Notes under the pieces: model-generated
Told to the model about the DNA's origin: nothing
Seen by the model: only the letters and a program-made list of their open reading frames with translations
The model's database searches: none
IMG/VR virus record: IMGVR_UViG_3300010354_000167
Span: 1-44,084 of that record
Length of the DNA: 44,084 bases
Origin: a virus
Strand: one strand, 5' to 3'
Shown: in pieces, positions 31,807-40,547 of the stretch
How positions within the stretch are numbered: the first letter of the stretch is position 1
How the letters are laid out: every line of letters begins with the position of its first letter
Position numbers and translations under genes: made by a program

Positions 31807-33513
31807 ATGCCAAGATTGGAATCACATAAAACAGTTGAGCAAATTGCAAAGAAACATCGTCTAGATGTTTCTTTTATACAAAAGCAACTTGATATGGGAG
31901 AACCTATTGAGCATGAACATACAAAAAATCATGAACTTGCAATGGATATTGCTCTTCAGCATTTGGATGAAATTCCAGATTATTATACTCGTTTGAAAAA
32001 AATGGAGGCATCCGCAAAAAAAGAACACAAAAAGTTCAAGGATGTGAAAGAAGAATCCAAATCCGGAGATGAAGGTTTGCGTGATTGGTTTGGTAAATCA
32101 AAGTCATCCGATGGTAAAAGTGGGTGGGTTCAACTTGGTGGAAAATGGGCAGGTAAACCATGTGCTCGTCAACCAGGACAAACTTCTACACCAAAGTGTG
32201 GTAGTTCAAAAATGAAAAGAGCACTTTCAAAAGATGAAGAAGAAATGGCAAGACGTAGAAAAAATATTCAAGACCCCAATCAACCACAAAAAACTGGTGG
32301 AGCAAAACCAACTAACGTTAGAACTGAAGACATGGACCTGCAAGAAGTAAAAGATAAACCAGGTAAGAGTAGTGGAAAGAAAGATGCCTGTTACCAAAAA
32401 GTAAAATCTCGTTATGATGTTTGGCCAAGTGCATATGCATCTGGAGCACTTGTCAAATGTCGTAAGGTTGGTGCAGACAACTGGGGCAATAAATCAGAGG
32501 CAGTTGAAGAACAAAGATATTGTCCACTATGTGACAAAAGAGAATCAAGATCAGAGTGCTCTTATGGTGGAAAAGCGTGGGATAAAGTTTCTATTAAAGA
32601 TCATGAATATTCGATGGCAAGATCTGAGTTAAAAACTATTGCCGACGCAGTAAAAAGACTTCAAATGAAAGTGGGAAAGGGTGAGGGAGACTTGGAGGCA
32701 TGGGTTCAATCAAAGATCACTAAAGCGGCAGACTATATTGATACTGCAGCAGATTATGTTTCAAGTGGCGAGATGGACGAAGCATGTTGGTCTGGTTATA
32801 AACAAGTTGGTATGAAAAAGAAAGGTAAAAAAGTAGTTCCAAATTGTGTGCCAACATCGGAAGAAACAATTGAAGATGCGAACGGAAACACTTTTGCAGA
32901 AGTTATAGATTTAATTAAACCAGACCCTATTGAAGGATTTAAATCTCAAATAAAAGAAGCAATACGTCTCCGATCACAAACTGGCAATGTTATTGCAGTA
33001 ACTCTTTCCTGGAGAGGAAAATACTACTCGCTTAGAATGTTCTTCCCACAGGCAAAAATACCAACGAGAAGAGAAATAACCGATGAACTACAAAAAGTTT
33101 ATCCAGGATGTAATGTAGTTTATCATACTGTATCAGAAATACAACCAGGACAACCACTCATCCAAGCATTTGGTCCTCAAGGTGGAAGTGTGGCGAAACC
33201 AGGTCCAAATAGAAACTATATAAAACCAATGGGAGAAGAAGTTGAAGTTGATGAAGATTGGCAAAAAGTAAATCGCCAAGATAAGACTGATGGATTAAGT
33301 CCCGCTGCAGTCAAAGCATATCGTAGTGAAAATCCGGGTTCAAAACTTCAAACCGCAGTAACTGAAAAGAATCCAGAGGGTAAAAGAGCAAAACGCCGTT
33401 CTTCATTTTGTAGAAGAATGAAAGGTATGAAGTCAAAACTAACTTCCGCAGAGACTGCAAGAGATCCCGATTCAAGAATCAACAAAGCACTTCGTCGTTG
33501 GAACTGTAACTAA
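31807..33513 (+). CDS. Modular Cys-rich basic protein inserted between gp16 and gp17 (568 aa)
   Basis: A string of small modules. First is an N-terminal helix unit (KTVEQIAKKHRLDVSFIQKQ, then HEHTKNHELAMDIALQHLDE), DUF5661-like from memory. Then come a GWVQLGGKWAGKPCARQPGQ unit, KDACYQKVKSRYDVWPSAYA-SGALVKCRKVGADNWG, a CPLCDKRESRSEC zinc-finger-like site, and a helical segment with DEACWSGYKQVG. At about 396-445 is a W-x-G-x-Y-x-x-x-x-M...LQ-x-x-YPG domain. The C-terminus is basic (AYRSENPGSKLQTAV... RRSSFCRRMKGMKSKLTS... ALRRWNCN), DUF6321-like from memory. These modules are known to me from marine phage and virus proteins without defined function. The 396-445 domain recurs in the capsid-targeted protein at 40224, suggesting a head-associated role (inference). 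It starts behind its own late promoter. Confidence 0.75.
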   Translation: MPRLESHKTVEQIAKKHRLDVSFIQKQLDMGEPIEHEHTKNHELAMDIALQHLDEIPDYYTRLKKMEASAKKEHKKFKDVKEESKSGDEGLRDWFGKSKSSDGKSGWVQLGGKWAGKPCARQPGQTSTPKCGSSKMKRALSKDEEEMARRRKNIQDPNQPQKTGGAKPTNVRTEDMDLQEVKDKPGKSSGKKDACYQKVKSRYDVWPSAYASGALVKCRKVGADNWGNKSEAVEEQRYCPLCDKRESRSECSYGGKAWDKVSIKDHEYSMARSELKTIADAVKRLQMKVGKGEGDLEAWVQSKITKAADYIDTAADYVSSGEMDEACWSGYKQVGMKKKGKKVVPNCVPTSEETIEDANGNTFAEVIDLIKPDPIEGFKSQIKEAIRLRSQTGNVIAVTLSWRGKYYSLRMFFPQAKIPTRREITDELQKVYPGCNVVYHTVSEIQPGQPLIQAFGPQGGSVAKPGPNRNYIKPMGEEVEVDEDWQKVNRQDKTDGLSPAAVKAYRSENPGSKLQTAVTEKNPEGKRAKRRSSFCRRMKGMKSKLTSAETARDPDSRINKALRRWNCN

Positions 33514-33527
33514 TCATAGGTTTTATT

Positions 33528-35177
33528 ATGTCAAATGATGTTTATCTCGGCAATCCGCTTTTAAAAAAAGCAAATACTCCGATTGAGTTTACTCAGGAAC
33601 AAATCCTTGAGTTTGTTAAGTGTAAAGATGATCCGGTTTATTTTGCAAATAATTATGTAAAGATCGTGACTCTGGATCATGGTCTTCAAACATTCAAACC
33701 ATATCATTTCCAAGAAAAGTTAATTAATAACTTTCACAATCACAGATTTAATATCTGTAAGATGCCACGACAGACTGGTAAATCAACCACTGTAGTGTCC
33801 TTCCTGCTCCATTATGCAGTGTTTAACGATAACGTTAATATAGGTATCCTAGCAAACAAAGCAGCGACAGCCAGGGAGCTCCTGGATAGGTTACAGACTG
33901 CTTATGAAAACTTGCCTAAGTGGATGCAACAAGGCATCATATCTTGGAATAAAGGTTCTCTTGAACTTGAGAATGGAAGTAAAATCTTGGCTGCTTCTAC
34001 TTCTGCTTCTGCGGTTCGTGGTATGTCATTCAACATTTTATTTTTGGACGAATTTGCTTTCGTTCCAAATCACATTGCAGATTCATTCTTTGCATCAGTT
34101 TATCCAACCATCACTTCAGGTAAACAAACTAAAGTTATAATTGTTTCTACACCACACGGTATGAATCACTTCTACCGAATGTGGCATGATGCGGAGAAAG
34201 GTAAGAATGAATATGTCTTTACTGATGTTCATTGGAGTGAGGTTCCTGGAAGAGATGAGGAATGGAAGAAGCAAACTATTGCCAACACTTCAGATCAGCA
34301 GTTTAAAGTTGAGTTTGAATGCGAATTTTTAGGATCTGTAGATACTTTGATTGCTCCAAGTAAACTCAGAGTATTAATTTACGAAAGTCCCAAAACAAAA
34401 AGTGGTGGTTTAGATGTTTATGACGATCCGGAAGAAAATCACGATTATTTGATTACAGTAGACGTAGCTAGAGGAGTTGGTAATGATTATTCTGCCTTTA
34501 CTGTAGTAGACATAACTCAGTTTCCTCACAAAGTTGTTGCCAAATATAGAAATAATGAGATTAAACCAATGCTTTTTCCAAGCATAATACATGAAGCAGC
34601 AACAGCATATAATAATGCATATATCTTGTGTGAAGTAAATGATGTTGGAGACCAAGTAGCAAGTATTCTCCAATACGATCTGGAATACAGTAACTTGTTG
34701 ATGTGTTCAATGAGAGGTAGAGCGGGACAAATAGTAGGTCAGGGGTTTTCTGGAAAGAAAACTCAACTTGGCGTAAAGATGTCCAAAACTGTGAAGAAGG
34801 TTGGATGCCTTAACTTGAAAACAATGATTGAGGAAAATAAACTTCTTTTCCGTGACTATGAAATAATGAGTGAGTTAACTACATTCATTCAAAAGCATAA
34901 CTCTTTTGAAGCGGAAGAGGGATGTAATGATGATTTAGCAATGTGCTTGGTCATTTATGCGTGGTTAGTAGCACAAGATTATTTTAAAGAACTTACAGAT
35001 CAAGACGTAAGAAAAAGATTATATGAAGAACAGAAAAACCAAATAGAACAAGATATGGCACCATTTGGTTTTATGACGGATGGATTAGATGAAAATAGTT
35101 TTGTAGATGGCGAAGGCGACAGATGGTACACTGATGAATACGGAGATAGAGCATATATGTGGGAGTATCTAACTTAA
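33528..35177 (+). CDS. gp17: Terminase large subunit gp17 (packaging ATPase-nuclease)
   Basis: 549 residues (T4: 610). It powers DNA translocation into the prohead and cuts the concatemer. ATPase motifs: Walker A RQTGKST (81-87), Walker B LFLDEF (D174, E175) and coupling motif STPHG (207-211). RNase-H-like nuclease acidic residues: D312 in ITVDVARG, E369 in LCEVNDVG and D468 or D469 in CNDDLAM, corresponding to the D-E-D triad of T4 gp17. All key residues are present and the gene is intact. The stop TAA shares an A with the ATG of the zinc-finger gene (TAATG), so the two are coupled. Confidence 0.95.
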   Translation: MSNDVYLGNPLLKKANTPIEFTQEQILEFVKCKDDPVYFANNYVKIVTLDHGLQTFKPYHFQEKLINNFHNHRFNICKMPRQTGKSTTVVSFLLHYAVFNDNVNIGILANKAATARELLDRLQTAYENLPKWMQQGIISWNKGSLELENGSKILAASTSASAVRGMSFNILFLDEFAFVPNHIADSFFASVYPTITSGKQTKVIIVSTPHGMNHFYRMWHDAEKGKNEYVFTDVHWSEVPGRDEEWKKQTIANTSDQQFKVEFECEFLGSVDTLIAPSKLRVLIYESPKTKSGGLDVYDDPEENHDYLITVDVARGVGNDYSAFTVVDITQFPHKVVAKYRNNEIKPMLFPSIIHEAATAYNNAYILCEVNDVGDQVASILQYDLEYSNLLMCSMRGRAGQIVGQGFSGKKTQLGVKMSKTVKKVGCLNLKTMIEENKLLFRDYEIMSELTTFIQKHNSFEAEEGCNDDLAMCLVIYAWLVAQDYFKELTDQDVRKRLYEEQKNQIEQDMAPFGFMTDGLDENSFVDGEGDRWYTDEYGDRAYMWEYLT

Positions 35178-35407
35178 TGGAGCTAGACAAACAAATAAGA
35201 TTAGGACACCTTTTACTAGTAGACAGAAAATGTAGGGTTTGTGGGGAAATGAAAAACCTCATAGATGGATTTTATAGAACTCGTAAGGATAGAGGTCCTG
35301 TAGCATCTTCATATTCATATGAATGTAAAGAATGTACTGTAGAAAGAGTTGCAAATTCTAGAAGAGGTAATAAGTTTTCTTGCAATTGGCAATATCCCGA
35401 TTGGTAG
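35177..35407 (+). CDS. Small zinc-finger protein coupled to gp17 (76 aa)
   Basis: The start is ATG 35177 overlapping the gp17 stop (TAATG); an upstream in-frame ATG at 35159 lies inside gp17 and is not needed. The protein has two CxxC pairs, CRVCGE (about residues 24-29) and CKECT (about 55-59), with the conserved spacer FYRTRKDRGPVASSYSYE. This resembles the treble-clef zinc-binding half of HNH or endonuclease-VII-like proteins, but no clear H-N-H catalytic set is visible. A DNA- or RNA-binding role is likely, and coupling to terminase suggests packaging, but that is inference. I recall similar short proteins in other T4-like cyanophages. Confidence 0.75.
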   Translation: MELDKQIRLGHLLLVDRKCRVCGEMKNLIDGFYRTRKDRGPVASSYSYECKECTVERVANSRRGNKFSCNWQYPDW

Positions 35408-35445
35408 TGCTCACTTCCAGTTTCCCCTGTGTAAAGTAAATTTTT

Positions 35446-35453
35446 AATAAATA
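35446..35453 (+). promoter_or_regulatory. Late promoter AATAAATA upstream of gp18
   Basis: Lies in the 79-bp gap before the sheath gene, 33 bases upstream of ATG 35487. GGAG at 35477-35480 provides the ribosome site. Confidence 0.75.
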
Positions 35454-35486
35454 TTTTTTAGATAAACTGAGATTACGGAGAAAAAC

Positions 35487-37673
35487 ATGGCGACTCCTCA
35501 ATTATCTCCCGGAGTACTGGTAAGGGAGGTTGATTTAACAGTAGGAAGAGCTGATAATGTTTTAGATAACATTGGTGCGATTGCAGGACCTTTCCCCATC
35601 GGACCAGTTGACTACCCAATTGACATCACTACAGAGCAAGATCTTATCAATGTATTTGGTAAGCCCATTTCATCAGACACCCAATATGAGTACTGGATGA
35701 GTGCATCATCCTACCTATCATATGGCGGAGTTCTCAAAGTTGTTAGAACTGGTGGATCTACACTCAATAATGCTAATGCTGGCGTAGGTCTTGCATCAGA
35801 CACAAGTTTAAAAATTGACAACTATGATGATTATATCAATAATCATTCGGACGATAATAGTTTTATTTTTGCTGCGAAGAACCCAGGTTCTTGGGCAAAT
35901 GGTCTGAAAGTATGTTTCATCGATGATCTTGCAGATCAAATCATCGGAATCAATACAACCAATCTCGCTGGTGTTGGTGCTACGATTGGATATGGAGTCA
36001 CTTCTTCAGTAACGACTCTAATCGCAAACTCAAGCGGAACATCAACTACCTTTACAGGATATGTAAAGGGTATTATTACTGGTGTTTCGACCGATGCTAC
36101 AAATGGCAATAGCACTATTAGTGTAAAAATAGTTTCTCGTGTTTCGACTGCAGGAACTGAAACAAATGTTGATTACGCTGAAGGATCTGTAGGTGCTGCA
36201 TTTACTGCTACTGCAAGTCTCAAGTTCATTACCAGTGCTGGTACTCAAGCAGGATCTGGAGTAACTGCAGTTTCAGTTTCTGATTGGTATAATGAGCAAA
36301 CTTTAGGTCTTACAAACTCAACGATCTACTGGAAGTCTATTGCACCAAAACCAGTTTCCAATAGATATGCCATTGATAGACAGAGCAAAAATGATGCTCT
36401 GCACGTAGTTGTTGTAGATGACTTGGGAACGATCAGTGGAAATCAGGCAACTCTCCTGGAGAAGCATCTAAATCTCTCAAAAGCACTTGATGCGGTTTCT
36501 GCAGTAAATTCTCCACAAAAAATCTGGTACGAACAATATCTTGCAGATTTTTCATCTCAAGTTTATGCGGGTGGAAATCCATCTTCTGCTGCTGATACGT
36601 ATTGGGGAACTTCGCCAAGAGCAACAGGATTCTCAACTGGATTTACTCCAGTCACTGTTGCTAACGGTTTATGGGGTCTAAATGCACAGGGAGTAACTTT
36701 CAGTGCTGTTGGAAATAAAACGTACACTCTAGGTGGTGGTGTTGATTACTCAGCATCTGGTGGAATGAAACCAACTCTAGGTGATCTAATCACTTCATAT
36801 AACCTCTTCTCAAACAAAGACGAGATTCAAGTTGATTATTTGATCATGGGTCCTGGTTTTGATTCTGAGTCAGATACGCAAGCAAAAGCACAATATCTGA
36901 TTTCTATTGCTGAACAAAGAAAGGATTGTGTTGCAACAGTCGGACCTCACAGAGCAAACTTGATTGGTATTACCAATACCACTACACAAACCACAAATCT
37001 TATCAAGTACTTCAGTTCGCTATCATCCTCATCATATGCAGTGTTCGATAGTGGATATAAGTACACTTATGATAGATTTAATAATAAGTTTGTATATATC
37101 CCATGTAATGCCGATGTGGCAGGTCTAATGTGCCGCACAAACATCGTTGCCTATCCCTGGTTCTCACCAGCAGGACAACAGCGTGGAATTCTGAACAATG
37201 CAATCAAACTTGCATACAATCCAAATAAAGCACAAAGAGATCAACTCTATCCCCAAAGAATTAACGCAATCGTTACTCAACCTGGAATAGGAACACTTCT
37301 CTTTGGCGATAAGACCGCTCTCGGATATGCTTCCGCTTTCGATAGAATCAACGTTCGTCGCTTGTTCCTAACCATTGAACAGTCGCTTCAGAGAGCAGCA
37401 CAAGCACAACTCTTCGAGTTGAATGATGAACTGACAAGAGCAAACTTTAGAAATATTGTTGAACCATATCTTCGTGATGTTCAAGCAAAGAGAGGTCTCT
37501 ACGGATTCCTGGTTGTTTGCGATACCACAAACAACACTCCTGATGTTATTGATAACAATGAGTTTAGAGCAGATATCTTCTTGAAGCCTGCAAAGTCTAT
37601 CAACTACGTAACCCTAACCTTCGTTGCAACCAGAACTGGTGTGAGCTTTGAAGAAGTCGTAGGTAGAGTTTAA
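35487..37673 (+). CDS. gp18: Tail sheath protein gp18
   Basis: 728 residues (T4 gp18: 659), the contractile sheath monomer. The N-terminus PQLSPGVLVREVDLTVGRAD, GAIAGPFPIGPVDYPIDIT and ITTEQDLINVFGKP is diagnostic. The C-terminal region has the conserved AYPWFSPAGQQRGILNNAIK, the NPNKAQRDQLYPQRINAIV block, FDRINVRRLFLTIEQSLQRA and the closing KSINYVTLTFVATRTGVSFE, the part that forms the handshake between subunits. A Gly/Thr/Ser-rich surface domain lies at about 155-260. It is strongly expressed by expectation: it has its own late promoter and a GGAG ribosome site at ideal spacing. Confidence 0.96.
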   Translation: MATPQLSPGVLVREVDLTVGRADNVLDNIGAIAGPFPIGPVDYPIDITTEQDLINVFGKPISSDTQYEYWMSASSYLSYGGVLKVVRTGGSTLNNANAGVGLASDTSLKIDNYDDYINNHSDDNSFIFAAKNPGSWANGLKVCFIDDLADQIIGINTTNLAGVGATIGYGVTSSVTTLIANSSGTSTTFTGYVKGIITGVSTDATNGNSTISVKIVSRVSTAGTETNVDYAEGSVGAAFTATASLKFITSAGTQAGSGVTAVSVSDWYNEQTLGLTNSTIYWKSIAPKPVSNRYAIDRQSKNDALHVVVVDDLGTISGNQATLLEKHLNLSKALDAVSAVNSPQKIWYEQYLADFSSQVYAGGNPSSAADTYWGTSPRATGFSTGFTPVTVANGLWGLNAQGVTFSAVGNKTYTLGGGVDYSASGGMKPTLGDLITSYNLFSNKDEIQVDYLIMGPGFDSESDTQAKAQYLISIAEQRKDCVATVGPHRANLIGITNTTTQTTNLIKYFSSLSSSSYAVFDSGYKYTYDRFNNKFVYIPCNADVAGLMCRTNIVAYPWFSPAGQQRGILNNAIKLAYNPNKAQRDQLYPQRINAIVTQPGIGTLLFGDKTALGYASAFDRINVRRLFLTIEQSLQRAAQAQLFELNDELTRANFRNIVEPYLRDVQAKRGLYGFLVVCDTTNNTPDVIDNNEFRADIFLKPAKSINYVTLTFVATRTGVSFEEVVGRV

Positions 37674-37693
37674 TTAACCTTTATAACGCCAAC

Positions 37694-37702
37694 AAAGGAG
37701 GA
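37694..37702 (+). promoter_or_regulatory. Very strong ribosome-binding site for gp19
   Basis: AAAGGAGGA matches the 16S rRNA 3' end over its whole length and ends 8 bases before ATG 37711. It is the best in the window, as expected for the abundant tube protein. Confidence 0.85.
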
Positions 37703-37710
37703 AACTAATC

Positions 37711-38304
37711 ATGGCAACATCCAGAGAAAATAAGACAATCTCACAGTTTAAGTCTGCTCTTATTGGGGGCGGTGCCCGCCCCAACCTTTTTGAGGTTGAA
37801 CTAGCAAAACTACCAGATGGAATCACTGGTTGGGATGCGGATAACTTCAGATACATGTGTAAGGCAGCTGCTCTTCCAGCATCCAACATCGCATCAATTG
37901 ATGTTCCTTTCAGAGGAAGAATCTTCAAGGTTGCTGGCGACAGAACCTTTGATGTTTGGACTGTTACTATCATCAATGATGAAGGATTCCGTCTAAGAAC
38001 TGCGTTTGAGGATTGGATGGAAAAGATTTCCAAGTTAAGCAACAACTTGGGTGCGACCGATCCATCGGCATATATGGTAGACGCAACTGTTTATCAACTT
38101 GGAAGAGGATCTGTTGCTAGCAGCAAGGACAACACTGGTACTTCAAATGCGGTTCTTTCAACCTACACATTTGAAAGTATTTTCCCAACTAACGTTTCTG
38201 CCATTGATTTATCATACGACTCTTCAGATACCATTGAAGAGTTTACAGTTGAGTTCCAAGTTCAGTCCTTCAGAAAAGAAGCAAACACGACTCCAAACGG
38301 TTAA
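37711..38304 (+). CDS. gp19: Tail tube protein gp19
   Basis: 197 residues (T4: 163). It builds the inner tube through which DNA passes. Family features: NTISQFKSAL-type start (KTISQFKSALIGGGARPNLF), the segment NFRYMCKAAALPASNIASID, then VPFRGRIFKVAGDRTFDVWT and TVTIINDEGFRLRTAFEDWM, and the closing strand EEFTVEFQVQSFR. About 30 residues more than T4 sit mostly in the region VASSKDNTGTSN and the C-terminal tail. The gene is 37 bases after gp18 and likely shares its transcript; no clear separate late promoter is seen (only TTTATAAC near 37680). Confidence 0.95.
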   Translation: MATSRENKTISQFKSALIGGGARPNLFEVELAKLPDGITGWDADNFRYMCKAAALPASNIASIDVPFRGRIFKVAGDRTFDVWTVTIINDEGFRLRTAFEDWMEKISKLSNNLGATDPSAYMVDATVYQLGRGSVASSKDNTGTSNAVLSTYTFESIFPTNVSAIDLSYDSSDTIEEFTVEFQVQSFRKEANTTPNG

Positions 38305-38310
38305 TAAATA
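38303..38310 (+). promoter_or_regulatory. Late promoter AATAAATA upstream of gp20
   Basis: Overlaps the gp19 stop (TAA 38302-38304) and lies 20 bases before ATG 38331. Confidence 0.75.
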
Positions 38311-38330
38311 GATAAAATCAACAATAAATT

Positions 38331-40037
38331 ATGGCAAAGTTATTTGGATTCTCAATAGAGGATACTGAACCATTATCTCCTAGTGCTGTCTCCCCCGTTC
38401 CCCCCAATAATGAGGACGGGGTAGATCACTACATGAGTAGTGGTTTTTTTGGTTCATATGTTGATATTGAAGGTGTTTATAGAACAGAATATGAGTTAAT
38501 CAAAAGATATCGTGAGATGGCACTTCATCCAGAGTGTGACAGTGCCATTGAAGATATTGTAAATGAGGCTATTGTTTCGGATAGTAATGATAGTCCCATC
38601 AATATTGATCTAGACAACTTAAATGCTAGCGATGGCATTAAAAAGAAAATAAGGCAAGAGTTTAAACACATTTTAGACTTATTGGATTTTGATAAGAAGT
38701 GTCATGAAATTTATAGAAACTGGTATATTGATGGCAGAATCTTTTACCATAAAGTCATCGATTTAAAAAATCCACACGAAGGTATTAAAGAGTTGAGATA
38801 CATCGACTCTATGAAAATGAGATACGTTCGCAAAGAAAAGAAGAAAGATAATAATACTTACAGAAGATCTCCCCTAATGGGCGGAATAGAAAATCCGATG
38901 GATTTTGATTTTCCCGAGATTGAGGAGTATTTCATTTATAATCCAAAATCTGGATACCCAACAGGAACTCAAGCTTCTACTGGGGCAAGTCAGGGTGTGA
39001 AAATTGCAAAAGATGCAATCACATATTGCACTTCTGGATTGGTAGATAGAAATAAAGGATCAACTTTATCATACTTACATAAAGCAATCAAATCTCTCAA
39101 TCAACTTCGCATGATTGAAGATTCCTTGGTCATTTATCGTTTATCGAGAGCACCAGAGCGTCGTATTTTTTATATCGATGTAGGCAATCTTCCCAAAGTT
39201 AAGGCAGAACAATATCTTCGTGATGTTATGATGCGTTATCGTAACAAGCAAGTATATGATGCTAGCACCGGAGAAATTCGTGATGACAAAAAATTCATGG
39301 CAATGCTTGAGGACTTTTGGCTTCCTAGAAGAGAAGGTGGAAGAGGTACAGAGATCTCAACATTACCCGGTGGACAAAATCTTGGTGAGATTACCGATAT
39401 TGAATATTTTAAGAAGAAGTTATATAGCTCATTAAATGTACCACCATCAAGAATGGATGGGGAAGGTGGATTTAATCTTGGTCGCTCATCAGAAATCTTA
39501 AGAGACGAACTGAAATTTACTAAGTTTGTTGGTCGTTTGAGGAAGAGATTTTCAAATATGTTCCTTGATATGCTCAAAACTCAACTGATTCTAAAAAATA
39601 TCGTATCGGTTGAAGATTGGGAGGTTATGAGTGAGCATATCCAGTTCGATTTTCTTTATGATAATCATTTCTCAGAACTAAAGGATGCTGAACTTTTAAA
39701 TGAAAGATTGGGTATGGTTCAGGTTGCGGAACCTTACATTGGTAAATATTTCTCTCAGGATTATGTGAGACGCAAGATTCTTCGTCAAACCGATGAAGAA
39801 ATCTTAGAGCAAGATAAGATCATGAAGAAAGAAATTAAAGACGGTATTATTCCCGATCCAAATGCACCGGTAGATCCAATGACTGGAATGCCTCTACAGC
39901 AAGGTATGGATTTGGGGCAGCCAGTAATGGAACCCAATCTTGGCAATGCAGCAAACGGAGGTGCAACTGAAGTAAATGCTAGAGTTGCTCAAATGAACAC
40001 TTCTCCGATGAAAATGCCCAAGGGTGGTGAGATATAA
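38331..40037 (+). CDS. gp20: Portal vertex protein gp20
   Basis: 568 residues (T4: 524). Twelve copies form the portal at one head vertex, start head assembly and dock the terminase. Conserved blocks: YVDIEGVYRTEYELIKRYRE, HPECDSAIEDIVNEAIV, IDGRIFYHKVIDLKNPHEGI, RYIDSMKMRYVRK, and the core RLSRAPERRIFYIDVGNLPK with KAEQYLRDVMMRYRNKQVYD, TGEIRDDKKFMAMLEDFWLP and REGGRGTEISTLPGGQNLGE. The region around this core is the one amplified by the usual gp20 diversity primers for cyanophages. The C-terminus has a flexible Pro/Met/Gly-rich tail. There is no clear ribosome site (leader AACAATAAATT). Confidence 0.96.
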   Translation: MAKLFGFSIEDTEPLSPSAVSPVPPNNEDGVDHYMSSGFFGSYVDIEGVYRTEYELIKRYREMALHPECDSAIEDIVNEAIVSDSNDSPINIDLDNLNASDGIKKKIRQEFKHILDLLDFDKKCHEIYRNWYIDGRIFYHKVIDLKNPHEGIKELRYIDSMKMRYVRKEKKKDNNTYRRSPLMGGIENPMDFDFPEIEEYFIYNPKSGYPTGTQASTGASQGVKIAKDAITYCTSGLVDRNKGSTLSYLHKAIKSLNQLRMIEDSLVIYRLSRAPERRIFYIDVGNLPKVKAEQYLRDVMMRYRNKQVYDASTGEIRDDKKFMAMLEDFWLPRREGGRGTEISTLPGGQNLGEITDIEYFKKKLYSSLNVPPSRMDGEGGFNLGRSSEILRDELKFTKFVGRLRKRFSNMFLDMLKTQLILKNIVSVEDWEVMSEHIQFDFLYDNHFSELKDAELLNERLGMVQVAEPYIGKYFSQDYVRRKILRQTDEEILEQDKIMKKEIKDGIIPDPNAPVDPMTGMPLQQGMDLGQPVMEPNLGNAANGGATEVNARVAQMNTSPMKMPKGGEI

Positions 40038-40040
40038 ATA
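40033..40040 (+). promoter_or_regulatory. Late promoter TATAAATA upstream of the gp67-like gene
   Basis: A perfect T4-type motif embedding the gp20 stop (TAA 40035-40037), 25 bases upstream of ATG 40066. It would serve the head-assembly genes. Confidence 0.8.
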
Positions 40041-40065
40041 AAGAAAAACTAACTTAAGTATTACA

Positions 40066-40227
40066 ATGGATGACCTTTTAGATATGATCGCTGCTGATGA
40101 ATCACCATCACAAATCAGTGACAAAATTAAAGAACTACTTTTCAATAAGTCTGCTGAGAAAATTGATGATTTTCGCCCAGCAGTATCTAATGCAATGTTC
40201 AATAGCGAAACAGAAGAGGGAGAATGA
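40066..40227 (+). CDS. gp67: Prohead core protein, gp67-like (53 aa)
   Basis: ATG 40066 to TGA 40225-40227 encodes MDDLLDMIAADESPSQISDK, then IKELLFNKSAEKIDDFRPAV and SNAMFNSETEEGE: a short helical, acidic protein. In T4, gene 67 (80 residues) lies right after gene 20 and encodes a prohead core component later degraded by gp21; the position and the opening MDDLL...ADES-x-x-x-I-x-D-x-I match cyanophage gp67 homologues as I remember them. It overlaps the next gene by ATGA. Confidence 0.75.
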   Translation: MDDLLDMIAADESPSQISDKIKELLFNKSAEKIDDFRPAVSNAMFNSETEEGE

Positions 40228-40544
40228 AATCCTATAGGCAGTTCATTTCAGAGTCGGTAAATATTTCCGGAGACTTTAACGGAAATCTTTACATTAATTC
40301 TTCGCAGGAAGAACCACAGTCTGTCGGTGAAGAATATGTTGCCGACGTTCTCTGGAATGGAAGTCTTTATAGAATGGAAATGACTACACAAAGTGGTGTT
40401 CCCTCCAAAAGAGATCTTGGTGAGCAATTGCAAAATCAATACCCCGGTGCTGTGGTTCAACAAATATATCCAGTAGAACAAAAAAACTTTAATATTAAAA
40501 ACGCAAAAAGATACCACCCATCAAAATTAGAGTGGATTGATTGA
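40224..40544 (+). CDS. Putative internal capsid protein with T4-type capsid-targeting sequence (106 aa)
   Basis: ATG 40224 overlaps the gp67-like stop (ATGA) behind GAGGGAG. The N-terminus MKSYRQFISE is nearly the capsid-targeting sequence of T4 internal proteins (MKTYQEFIAE in IPI), and I-S-E at residues 8-10 fits the gp21 cleavage rule (I/L)-x-E. Residues 39-85 form a domain with W-N-G-x-L-Y-x-M-x-M...P-S-K-R-x-L...LQ-x-x-YPG-x-V, which recurs in the 568-residue protein at 31807. I infer a protein packed into the prohead core, matured by gp21 and perhaps injected with DNA. The gene's place among core genes agrees. It may alternatively be a minor scaffold piece. Confidence 0.6.
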   Translation: MKSYRQFISESVNISGDFNGNLYINSSQEEPQSVGEEYVADVLWNGSLYRMEMTTQSGVPSKRDLGEQLQNQYPGAVVQQIYPVEQKNFNIKNAKRYHPSKLEWID

Positions 40545-40547
40545 TAA

